From: Syncephalis fuscata
Taxonomy: Eukaryota > Zoopagomycota > Zoopagomycetes > Zoopagales > Piptocephalidaceae
Length of the DNA stretch: 64,000 nt
NCBI GenBank assembly: GCA_025786725.1
Contig: JAHLTZ010000061.1
Coordinates: 1 to 64,000, forward strand
Direction: 5' to 3'
The notes below the pieces were generated by a model that did no database searches, was not told where the DNA came from, and was given only the letters and a program-made list of their open reading frames with translations. This document shows, piece after piece, positions 24,101 through 34,307 of this stretch; position 1 is the first letter of the stretch, and each line of letters starts with the position of its first letter. The translations under genes were made by a program, and so were the position numbers.

Positions 24101-26253
24101 CAGGTATATTACTATTATGCTAACATCAGCTGTGTAGGTGTTTTGGTACTAAACTCTCTATCATGGGATCGTAGTGAAGTAGCCACTGTACCAAGCTGTG
24201 GTCAATTGTCTGGTGATTTCCAAATTGCTGCCGATGGCAAGACTGCTTATGTCTTAGGTTAGTTTTAAAATCTATTGATATTACTAGTATTATCATTAAC
24301 AAAAGTACTTTATTTTGCACATTATAGCATCGGATATACCATCGATGGGTCATAGTGCTTTCACTCCCCAATTGAATGCCCAAATGACCGCTACAGGTAA
24401 TTATTGCCTTATTATCGCTTTACAATAATCATTCATTAACATTAATGATCTAGTAACCTCGGTCAATGGCACATTCGTTATGGAGAATCCATATATCCGC
24501 GTCACTGTTGATAGTCGAGGTCATGTCATTAGTCTTTACGACAAGGAGGAAGAGTAAGTGTTTATAGTATAGCCATTACTATATATTAATGACATTATTT
24601 GTTCTAGACGTGAGACTATTCCTGAAGGCTCTAAAGCGAATCAATTCCTTATCTATGAGGATCAGCCACTTTACTGGGATGGTAAGTGCTTTCCATACAT
24701 GTATATAACTATTTTGACTAGTGTTTATTATGGTGACATGGTCTATCTATAATTGTTTATTCAGCCTGGGATGGTAAGTTACAGATTTAACAATAATACA
24801 GATGGGCTCATACATACATTGTTAATAGTTGAAATCTACCATTTGGCCAAAGGTCGTGAGATCTCTTCCGGTACTGTTTCGGTAAGTAATTGTTTGATAA
24901 ACAGTTAAATCAACCTTTTCCCTAATTATATACTAGATCAACGAAGTCGGTCCACTGCGTGCATCGCTGCTAGTTGAATACAACATTAGTCCTACAAGCC
25001 GAGGCAAACAAGTTATTGTACTTAATGCCAACTCATCTCGTCTCGACTTTGAGAATGAAGTTGACTGGAATGAAAACCGTCAAATGCTTGTAAGTGATGA
25101 GCGGACATTAGCAGATTTAATGCTAAACTATTTATAAATAATAGAAAGTTGAATTCCCCGTTGATATCCACTCTGATTTTGTAAGTAGCACTGCTTTTAT
25201 TTAACTAGCAAATATTTAGCATTGATATTTTATTTTATAGGCAACATACGAAACACAATTTGGTTATATTCAACGCCCAACTCACTACAACACTAGCTGG
25301 GACTATGCCAAGTTTGAAGTGTGTGTCCACAAGTTTGCCGATTTATCGGAACACGGCTATGGTGTCACTATCTTCAACGATAGCAAATATGGTAAGCTAT
25401 ATTGTATGTATAGTTAAAACCTCTAATACTAACTATATCATTGCTCATCATTAAGGATTCTCGACCTTTGGTAATGTTATGCGTTTGACGCTACTTAAGG
25501 CACCCAAGGCACCCGACAACCATTGTGATGTTGGTAAGTGTGATGATACTCAGTCTAATCCATTGAATACTTATGATACTATTTAAAGGTCATCACAAAT
25601 TCCGATTTGCCATGTATCCACATCGTGGCACTTTCCACGAAACAAATATTGTTCGTGAAGCTCATCAATTTAATTCACCACTTATTGCACGGTAAGTTAA
25701 ATCTATTTCTATTATGCATTACATTTATTTAATTATCCGCTATTGCGATAGACCACATCCTAAGGCGCAAGTCGAATCGTTGGGCACAAAGGCTGGCGTA
25801 CGCGTACACGGTGCACACAACGTAGTCCTTGAGACGGTTAAACGTGCCGAAGATTCCGACCATGTTATCGTTCGATTGCATGAGGCTTACGGTGGCCATG
25901 GCGGTGTACGCATTGGATTGTAAGTCATATTAAGCTGAAATAGTCTCCTCTTCTATCATAATAGCAAACTAACTATTGGTAATACAGTGACTTTCCAGTA
26001 TCCTCTGTTCATTACTGTAACATTCTCGAAGATGATGGCGGTGCCGAAGTAAAATGCAACAAAGACACTGGCCACTATCACGTAAAATTAAATCCATTTG
26101 AAGTTGTTACGTTGAAACTAGCCGTCAAGTAAGTAACTTAATTGGCTTTGCTTTATTTGAAACTCATTTTTTATTATTTTTGCTTATTGGATAGCTAGTT
26201 CTGCCACCGTAAACAAGAGTGAAGACGATACAGATTGGGTGGTTGTGGACTAA
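21185..26253 (+). CDS. alpha-mannosidase, GH38 (MAN2C1/Ams1 type)
   Basis: Hydrolyses alpha-mannosides of free N-glycans in the cytosol or vacuole. ATG at 21185; more than 20 short introns; stop TAA 26251-26253. The N-terminal region ([20 protein letters not shown]) and the Ig-like domain ([20 protein letters not shown]) match the MAN2C1/Ams1 subgroup, which lacks a signal peptide, as here. The catalytic domain has the zinc motif [57 protein letters not shown] and the nucleophile Asp in [16 protein letters not shown], then [20 protein letters not shown]. The C-terminal beta domains end [13 protein letters not shown]. The zinc-site residues DSAWL come from a 16-nt micro-exon (22254-22269). The last acceptor was set at the second AG so that the frame continues to [12 protein letters not shown]. 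No frame breaks were found. Confidence 0.94.
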
Positions 26254-26405
26254 CTGCTATATTCAGTACAAGCAGCTATTTATGAAAGTCGTCTATTTAT
26301 ATATGTGTGTGTGCAGATGTGACTGTGAAACACAATAAAGGCTAGTTTTAGTGATTGACAGTTTTATTCAAAAATCAAAAAATAATAACTACGCACTGAT
26401 GTGTG

Positions 26406-26426
26406 CGTGTGTGTGTGTGTGTGTGT
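26406..26426. repeat. GT dinucleotide microsatellite
   Basis: About ten GT units between the mannosidase and NOP56 genes. Confidence 0.85.
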
Positions 26427-26563
26427 ATTTGTGTGGCTGTGATATTTTGTAGAATTTTTCTTTTTTTTCACTCAGCAAGTGGATTTTCATCACTTGCACC
26501 ATTTGACTTTTCTTCATCGATCCGATTACACGCGTCGAACGTCTTCTTTCTTACGTATTCGTC

Positions 26564-28347
26564 ATGGTAAGTATACTTGATTACTAACAAACAATGTCAA
26601 TAGCCACGTCAGCTGCATTGTATTTATTAAATGACTGACACGGGAAAGGCATTAACATAAAGCGGATTGACATATGCTAATACTGGTCTGTATTATTCTT
26701 ATAGGCCGCAACACACATTCTGTATGAGACGGCCTCAGGCTATGCTCTTTTCGAGCGCATACAATCAGAAGAGATTGGTCAAAAGCTCGATGAAGTCCAA
26801 GCTCGCATTCAAGACCTTGGCAAATTTGGCAAAATGGTTGCCTTAAAATCGTTTATGCCATTTAAAAATGCAATGCATGCGTTAGAGAACCAGAACGACG
26901 TTTCGGAAGGTAAATAGCACTGCTTTGCAGGATGAAATATAATTTGGCTAATCTATTTATCTTGTAATCACTATATTTATTGCTGCCAGGTGTATGCAAC
27001 GATTCGTTAAAGGCATTTTTAGAATTAAATCTACCCAAATCATCGAAAAAAGCCAAGGTATGCTTGGGTGTAGATGAGAAGAATTTGGCTGGTGCCATCA
27101 AGCAGGAGCTGTCGATTGAGTGTGCATCAGATGAATTGGTTCACGAATTGGTTCGTGGTGTTCGTTTCCACGCCGAGAAAATGCTTGCACAGCTTAAGGA
27201 AGGCGATTTGGACAAGGCCCAGCTTGGTCTAGGTCATAGCTACTCCCGCGCAAAGGTCAAGTTCAACGTCCACCGCGCCGATAACATGATCATCCAGTCG
27301 ATTGCTTTGATTGATCAGCTAGACAAGGATATTAATACGTTCTCTATGCGTATTCGGTAAGTTATACTATAAGTAATACTAGTTTATAGTCTAATTGGCA
27401 ACTAGTGAATGGTACGGCTGGCACTTCCCTGAGCTTGTCAAGATTGTCAACGACAATGGACAATATGCCCGCTTGGCCAAGCTTATTAAAAACAAGTCTG
27501 AATTGACTGAGGATAATCTACCAGCCATTGAAGAAATTCTAGACCAGGATTCCGGCAAGGCTCAGCAAATTATCGATGCGGCCCGTGCATCCATGGGCAC
27601 AGATATTTCGGATATTGATATGATTAATATTCAAAACTTTGCCGATCGTGTTGTTGCACTTACTGACTACCGCAAACGTCTACACGGCTACCTGCAGTCG
27701 CGTATGAGCCAAGTAGCACCTAACTTGGCTGCACTTATTGGTGAAATGGTTGGCGCACGTCTTATTTCACACGCCGGTTCTCTTACGAATCTAGCCAAGT
27801 ACCCCGCATCGACTGTGCAGATTCTCGGCGCTGAAAAGGCACTTTTCCGTGCATTAAAGACAAAGGGCAATACGCCAAAATACGGTCTAATTTACCACTC
27901 TTCGTTTATTGGCAAGGCCGGTCAAAAGAACAAGGGCCGTGTTTCGCGTTTCTTGGCCAACAAATGCTCAATTGCATCACGTATTGACTGCTTCACTGGT
28001 AAGAGTGTATATTATTATAAATGATCACTAGCTAACCAACCATTGCTTTACTATAAATAGAAACACCAACAACAAAGTTTGGTGATGCTATGAAGAAGCA
28101 AGTCGAGGACCGATTGGCATTCTACGAAACAGGTGCACCACCAAGCAAGAACGCCGACACGATGCAAGCAGTCATTGACGAACTACAGGCTGACCATGAC
28201 GAACCAATGGATGATGTTAGCGAGGAAAAGCCAAAGAAGAAGTCGAAGAAGTCGAAGAAGACTGAAGCTGCGGACGAGGATATGGATGTTGATACCAAGG
28301 AAGATAAACCAAAGAAGAAAAAGAGCAAGAAGAGCAAGAAAGATTAG
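26564..28347 (+). CDS. NOP56: nucleolar protein NOP56 (box C/D snoRNP core)
   Basis: Core scaffold of box C/D snoRNPs that guide rRNA 2'-O-methylation, in the nucleolus. The first coding exon is only the ATG (26564-26566); a 138-nt intron follows and exon 2 (26705) continues [20 protein letters not shown]. Strongly conserved segments include [59 protein letters not shown], the Nop domain [20 protein letters not shown] and [20 protein letters not shown], and [12 protein letters not shown]. The tail is Lys/Glu-rich with several KKSKKSKK clusters typical of Nop56/Nop58; [15 protein letters not shown] and the [10 protein letters not shown] context point to Nop56. Stop TAG 28345-28347. I looked for C/D snoRNA boxes in the first intron and saw no clear pair. 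Confidence 0.97.
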
Positions 28348-29173
28348 TTTACACTGAAAGTTAACGAGAATATTCCGAGCTGTTTAGTCTTTTATTGCGC
28401 CAATACAATCTTCTACCATTAATTGAATTAATTATCGTGCCAACTTGTGTTTTATTATTAATGTTTTATTAGTATTTGTTGTCTTATTATTATATTTAAG
28501 CTATCGTTTTATCTTTTATAATGCGGTAAAATTGATATATTTCATGATAGACTAGGTACATTTTATCCTATACTTTAGCATACTTCATTTAATCCACTCA
28601 TTCAGTCATGTACATAAGAACTTCAACTCCACCAATTATTCATTTATAATGTATAACCTAACGGATAGTCATGCATTACAGGCACAAACAGGAGCTAGGA
28701 GAAATAAGAGGATATGCGAAGTGTAAGTAGATAGCCTTACAAAGAGTAGAACAGCTACACGAATACGTAGAAAAGGAAATAAAGATGTTAAAATAACGTA
28801 AAAGTAAGAGCAATATAGTCAATTAATACAATCCTATATCATTTTAAGCTTTATTAATGACAGTTTTCTTTTCTAGTTATTCGTATTTTGTAAATTTCAA
28901 TTCGATTTATTACCATACACACATAAATACTGTACTTTTAACATGGATACCTATATACTCTTTTTGGTTATTCATTTAAATTTATAGTATCCTATAGTCT
29001 AACAAATAAAAAAGCAAAAGACTTTTAGAATCCTAGTTTACTGCTACGTCTCCAGTATCAATAAAAAGTAAAAATAAAAAGCAAATTTAAACACACAATC
29101 TTTGTTGTATCATGCCTTCAACAACGATCATAAGATATTATGCTAAATAATCGTAATACATTATCATTTATTA
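28348..29173. other. AT-rich intergenic
   Basis: No coding sequence supported. Contains the short shared motif (agaatcctagtttac...tctccagta) near 29030-29065, also present near 13215-13245. Confidence 0.45.
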
Positions 29174-29773
29174 AAATAACTATGCATTCCTTCCAAGCCA
29201 CGTACCATGGCATTTGTGGTAAGTGGTTATTAATAACATGAGCTAATAGAAACAATGATAATGCTAACACTAAATGGTAGTCTGTACCAGCACTAAAACG
29301 TCCTAGCTTGGAAAAGAATGAAGCTGGCCGTTTTGTACTAAATGCACAAGACCGTGAATTGACACGGGACAAGATTCGTGCCATTCTTAATATCGGCTTA
29401 AAACATGGTAATATACTATCAAATGCTGCAAACTATGACTACCTACTAATTAAACTAAATCAAACTAGGCCACGATGCAATTGTTCTTAGTGCATTAGGC
29501 TGCGGTGCTTATGGCAATCCACCAGCTGATGTTGCTGCCGCCTTCTACGATGTTATCACACGCGAATACTGTTTACCAGACGAAGACATTCCTGCCTCAA
29601 ATGCAACATGTGAAGCAGCAACCGATCCACGACGCCGTTCAAAGCCATGGCTTGGTTATCAGTATATTTCATTCGCTATATTTGACGATAAGAATGCGTT
29701 TGGCAAACACAATCCAGATGGCAATCTTCTTCCATTTCAAAAACAGTTTAAACAATTCAACACTGAACAATGA
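29174..29773 (+). pseudogene. truncated copy of the PARG-like macrodomain gene
   Basis: Right arm of the inverted duplication (homology to about 29776). It holds the last three exons of the gene at 18956-20277, with introns still in place: the end of the exon encoding NNYAFLP, then VPALKRPSLEKNEAGRFVLN, then HDAIVLSALGCGAYGNPP to TGA 29771-29773. It lacks the start, the leader and the PGGG/GAQ-EE catalytic part. The first exon fragment also has a short deletion (ccttccaagcc against ccttccagagcc), which breaks the frame. Retained introns show a DNA-level duplication, not retroposition. The intact segments are nearly identical to the parent, so the event is recent or the copies have been homogenised. 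Confidence 0.85.
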
Positions 29774-29776
29774 TCG

Positions 29777-30960
29777 GTGACCAATAGAGTAAAGGACGAA
29801 CAAAGCATTGTTCTTTATTGGACAATTACCATTGCTATTGCATTATCCGTGCATGACAATAGATTCAACGTATTCAATATCGAACAATAGTCATAAGTTT
29901 ATAATAGTTTTTGGTAATAATCAAATCTTTGTACTTCAAACTATATTTTAATTATAAAACACATGATACTTTACAATATAAGCCATCTAAAAAATAGTTA
30001 TTATGAGAATCACTTGTAAAAATTTAACTGAGCGTGGGCCGCAGGCGCCTTGACACTAAAGGAGTTGATAACAAAGTAATTTAAGGGCTTGAAGTATTTT
30101 ATATAAGACTGTTCTAAAAATAGCACCTCCTTTTCCCTGTCCTTAACCATTTTTGTTATACTATTTAGAAATGTACTAATAACAATAATAATAATAATAA
30201 TGATTGTAATAATACACAACACGCGACACACAATAATAAATCCTAAAATGATGAATGGCTTATAATCTTATACTAGCTGTTAATACCGGTTTGAATAGAG
30301 CCAAGCCATTCCACATTGTTACTGCGCTCGTCTTTCAAGGGGGTAGCTATTGTTTTGACTCTCAGACCTTTGACATAACCTACTGCGGGGATTCGTTGGA
30401 ACGGTCACATACAGCGCACACACATATGTCAAAGTCTAAAGCCTTTTTACATATCCAACTATTTGGCAGTCCCTCACCTTACACTTATATTTTGGTACAA
30501 CAATTACTAAGACTATTTTATTGGTACAAATACGCACATGCTGGCAGACTTTCTATCCTGTTAGGCTATATCCATTTGTCAAACTAGCTACTGATACACG
30601 CACATGATTATCCTATTCTGGTTTGGCCTAGGCATGAACTATTTCACCATTCGGCATTGCCTATCTTACTATTTCCACTCAAGGTAGAGACTACGTATAA
30701 TAATAGTCGTGAAACACCAAGTGCCGCCTCATTTGCAAGTTTCTTTCTCTTTTTTTTTGAACAACAAACGTCTGCGACACTCCCAGTAGCACCTCCACCT
30801 TTACTGCGTCTTTGTCTAAAACGCTTAACTTGTCCTAATCATCGCTTTTAGTTGTCGTATTTTTGGTATATTACTTTTCTATACACGTATTGGTGCCCTT
30901 TCTAGCTCAACACTTGGTTTATTTCCCTAATTATTTGATCGTGCGCAACTGTAGTTCACC
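29777..30960. other. intergenic, no confident gene
   Basis: An ATAATA run near 30185-30200 and a possible 110-codon ORF at 30255-30587 without recognisable features. The sequence just before 30961 is pyrimidine-rich, like a promoter region. Confidence 0.4.
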
Positions 30961-32658
30961 ATGAAGTTGACGTCTACATTGCTATCTGGTCGCGAGAACG
31001 ATCAGTACTATATGCTTGACCCGTCATCACCGACCAATGAGACATTCAGCGGCTATCCCGATATTCTTAATGGACAGGGCGCTTTTGGAGAATCTAGCAA
31101 CGCTACTACTAAACCTATGGATGGTAAAAAACGCTGGACGAACTCCAATAAGCCAAAGGTTCGTGAGCAAGAGCGCGATCGTAAGCGCACAAGCTGGCTA
31201 AGCATTCCTAAGTTTCGAAAGGCTAAAACGAACCGATCGGACATACAGACAGCCGACAACCTTAGTACGCATACAGAGGAATCTGACGATAACCATAATA
31301 GTATTTACACTGGCGGACGGGCTAGCAGTTCGGATGGCCATAATGCAAATTACTTTGGTGTACCCAATTATCTGGCAGATACTTGTATTGAGGCTGGTCC
31401 ATATATTCTTGATTTATCAACCAATTGGCAGGATGTATCGCCAGCCGTAAGCTCTAATGGCTTTGCCCGAGCTGTTCGCACACTAAGCCGTGTCCCTAAT
31501 TCTGCTGGAAGATCAAATACATCATCTACGCCCGTGGCCGCCGATCCATGGGCTGTGTCGGAGCATGAAACAAGCATGGCCAGCGCTGAAAATGAACTAC
31601 AAGCACGAGCAATTTTTATGGCCACTCGTGTTGTACAGACGTTTCCAGCAATCTATGAGCGAGTACGCGACACGAAAAAGACGGGCACGAGGCTTGATTC
31701 ACCAATTGTCGTACCGGCTGAATCGGCTATTGCCCAACTTACTGAGCACATTGCTCTTGGTCTTTACACGGTATGGCCATGTATGCTTGAAGATCCAAAC
31801 AATAGTATGGGACAAGCAGTAAGTCGTAGCATAGCACCCGCCCTACTTGATCATCTACGTCAATCGGTAGAAATGACACTGAGTCGCGGTGGTCTTTCGC
31901 TTAAAGTAGTGGCACAATTACCATTGCCACTGCATCCAATACCATCACCACCTGGTTCGGCCACTTCCGACTTGTTCTGCTGTTCATCATCGACTGCATC
32001 ATCGTCATCACTTCCACATACACCTACAAATCACTCTTTGATGTTAACAACGCCGACATCAGCATCGGCGTCAGCATCACCAGTTATCCGACCCACAACA
32101 ATGTCACCCAAACCGGCAGCACACGAAGCTGAATATGCAGTTCGTGCAGCTCTACAACAAGTATTTGGCGAACATATTTCGTCAGCACGTAAATCACAAT
32201 TGGTAGAACGGGCACGTAGCACACTTGAACGCTGTCTAGCCTCAGAGCGTAGATTATCCGCCATTGAGCGTAATAGTATGTATCGTTTTCAACGACTACA
32301 AAGTGCTATTGCCTGGGAAACCGTGCAGTGGCGATACTTGGTAGAGGAAAGCAAACCAGCATCGTCAGCCTCTTCTGCTCGTAGCCACGCCGAGCTATCA
32401 ACCGGTAACTACTCTTGTACATCTACATCCATCTACGTAAAACCTTTAGCTGGTATGGGCAGAGCCACCGCCACAACTGGTGCACTTATTACGATAGATG
32501 ATTCATTACCGGCCAATGCCTTTCCCACCACACTAACACTGCCATTGTCATTGACTACAGCCGCCTTACCACCCATGACAACAACAACAACAACAGCAGC
32601 AGCAGCAGCATCAAGATCAGCTTCATCATTATTTACAACAACGACAACACTGCATTAA
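30961..32658 (+). CDS. hypothetical protein, 565 aa, single exon
   Basis: One uninterrupted frame of 565 codons with no recognised domain, in a window where nearly every other gene is cut into many exons. The N-terminal 100 residues are basic and Ser/Asn-rich (WTNSNKPKVREQERDRKRTS). Two segments look folded and helical: about residues 205-320 (ENELQARAIFMATRVVQTFP, AIAQLTEHIALGLYTVWPCM, SIAPALLDHLRQSVEMTL) and about 385-470 (AEYAVRAALQQVFGEHI, RARSTLERCLASERRLSAIE). Ser/Pro/Thr linkers separate them and the C-terminus is Thr/Ala-rich low complexity. No signal peptide or membrane segment. A regulatory or scaffold role would be a guess. Confidence 0.75.
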   Translation: MKLTSTLLSGRENDQYYMLDPSSPTNETFSGYPDILNGQGAFGESSNATTKPMDGKKRWTNSNKPKVREQERDRKRTSWLSIPKFRKAKTNRSDIQTADNLSTHTEESDDNHNSIYTGGRASSSDGHNANYFGVPNYLADTCIEAGPYILDLSTNWQDVSPAVSSNGFARAVRTLSRVPNSAGRSNTSSTPVAADPWAVSEHETSMASAENELQARAIFMATRVVQTFPAIYERVRDTKKTGTRLDSPIVVPAESAIAQLTEHIALGLYTVWPCMLEDPNNSMGQAVSRSIAPALLDHLRQSVEMTLSRGGLSLKVVAQLPLPLHPIPSPPGSATSDLFCCSSSTASSSSLPHTPTNHSLMLTTPTSASASASPVIRPTTMSPKPAAHEAEYAVRAALQQVFGEHISSARKSQLVERARSTLERCLASERRLSAIERNSMYRFQRLQSAIAWETVQWRYLVEESKPASSASSARSHAELSTGNYSCTSTSIYVKPLAGMGRATATTGALITIDDSLPANAFPTTLTLPLSLTTAALPPMTTTTTTAAAAASRSASSLFTTTTTLH

Positions 32659-32965
32659 AAGTGTCATGTAATTAAGAACTAGTTTTATTATTTAAATTAG
32701 AAATACGATTATTATTTGCGTTTTTAAACCGTTACTATTGCTATTATTGTTAGCACCACTCATCACCATCATTATATAAAACTAATTAACGCCAATCTTT
32801 ACAGCAATATCTATATTGATTGCGTATATTTCAACTACCATACAGTTATTGTATGAACACACTGCAGCATTAACCTATTCCATTTAGATTTCAACAAATA
32901 AAAAGCATAAAATATAAATTTACAGTTTAAAACGTTCAAAATGTCCATTATTACTATTAATATAT

Positions 32966-33553
32966 TTATTTTAACACAATATTGGCTTTGCGCAATGACA
33001 ATAACTCTTGAACACGATGTGGTGTTAATTCTTGAATTAATTCATAGACTTGAGCTGAATGATAACGTAGATTTGTTTTAGGTTCTGTATATTTAGCCTA
33101 ATATCAAATTAATGCCATTATTATTGAATATATTTAATATATTTAATGTTATTACCTCTAAACCAGTAATATCACAATACTTTTTACGTGGCTTTAATGA
33201 AGGTGGAGCAGTAATACGCTCGTCTATATTAATTCAATATTAATAACCATGTTGATATAATGTATATAGACAATGCGTATTTAATAATAGCAACTTACAA
33301 TTGGGTTCATTAACCGGTCGATCCAATGCACGTTCGGCAGCTACTAATTGTCTTAATGCTTTTGCTTTCCGGGGTCGAAAGCTTGGATTCTTAAATGATC
33401 TATCCTATTCAATAGCCATATAATTAGTATTTAGTATATTTAACTAACATATTTAACATATTTAATATTTACTTGAAATGTTAAATCAAAGAAAGGATGT
33501 TGCTGTTCAAAAAGCGACGATTCATTGCCTGTAGCTCCTTCGCTTTCACTCAT
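32966..33553 (-). CDS. IES6: INO80 complex subunit Ies6 (YL1-C domain)
   Basis: Subunit of the INO80 nucleosome remodeller, acting with Arp5. Exon 1 starts at ATG 33551-33553 (MSESEGATGNESSLFEQQHP, then FFDLTFQ). Next are RSFKNPSFRPRKAKALRQL, the YL1 C-terminal signature ERITAPPSLKPRKKYCDITG, and AKYTEPKTNLRYHSAQVYEL, ending LSLRKANIVLK at TAA 32966-32968. The KANIVLK ending closely resembles the yeast Ies6 end. Four exons. A further exon at about 33649-33712 (RSSTRRSATVTRTVTYDETE) can be spliced in frame onto ITMSESEG, so the protein may start further upstream; I could not find its ATG. Vps72/Swc2 also has a YL1-C domain but is much larger. Confidence 0.88.
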
Positions 33554-34229
33554 CGTAATCTATATATCATTAATATTATTAGTACTAACTAGTCTCTTGT
33601 TCTATACTATAGCAATGGCTATTCATAACCTACATCAGCTGTATCTTCATAATCTTCCGTTTCATCATATGTAACGGTTCTTGTCACAGTAGCACTACGT
33701 CTTGTTGATGACCTTACAAGTGTATATTACAATATATTTACTATTAGTTGGTTATTCTAATAAATACAATACGCTGAATTACATGTTATAAGATGCTATA
33801 GTTCAATCTAACAATAACCACTGAGTATTTGCCGTCCACCTTCTATACTTTAACTATATGTTAATAGTAGATCCTACAACTAAAGAAGAAGGGAAAAGAA
33901 AGAAGACAAATAGAGATTGGTAAGGTTACAACACTAATAGAATTGTATTAGTAAATCTAATAAATCTATTAAATTTGTCTATTTCAACTTAATACCGGTT
34001 TCAGCTTATTCAATAGTTCCCAACTCATTATCGTTTATTTGAACAAGCTCTTTCTCTCTTTTCTTCTTTAGTTATAGTATCTACTACTGCTGCTATCATT
34101 GTACTAGAAGACTACTTTCAGATCAGTGTATTCGGTACGGCTTACTTGTAACAATTCCACCTGGTGGCTATTTATTACACTGTTAAGTAATAATTCAAGT
34201 TAAAGGTATTTATTATACAGCCATATACT

Positions 34230-34286
34230 ATGGATGAAGATGATGATCTAGTAGATCTATATAATAAACGCTCAATACTAATATAA
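34230..34286 (+). other. upstream ORF of SPT6
   Basis: An 18-codon ORF (MDEDDDLVDLYNKRSILI) ending 21 bp before the SPT6 ATG, in the same strand. It would be read first by scanning ribosomes if the mRNA starts upstream of 34230. Confidence 0.35.
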
Positions 34287-34307
34287 CAACAACAACTAGC
34301 TGTACCA

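Noticed and set aside
26567-26704. C/D snoRNA in NOP56 intron 1
   Set aside because: NOP56 introns host snoRNAs in animals and this intron is long, but I found no RTGATGA box paired with a CTGA box near the ends.
30255-30587. 110-codon plus ORF upstream of the orphan gene
   Set aside because: No domain, no splice context, mixed composition; most likely upstream non-coding DNA.
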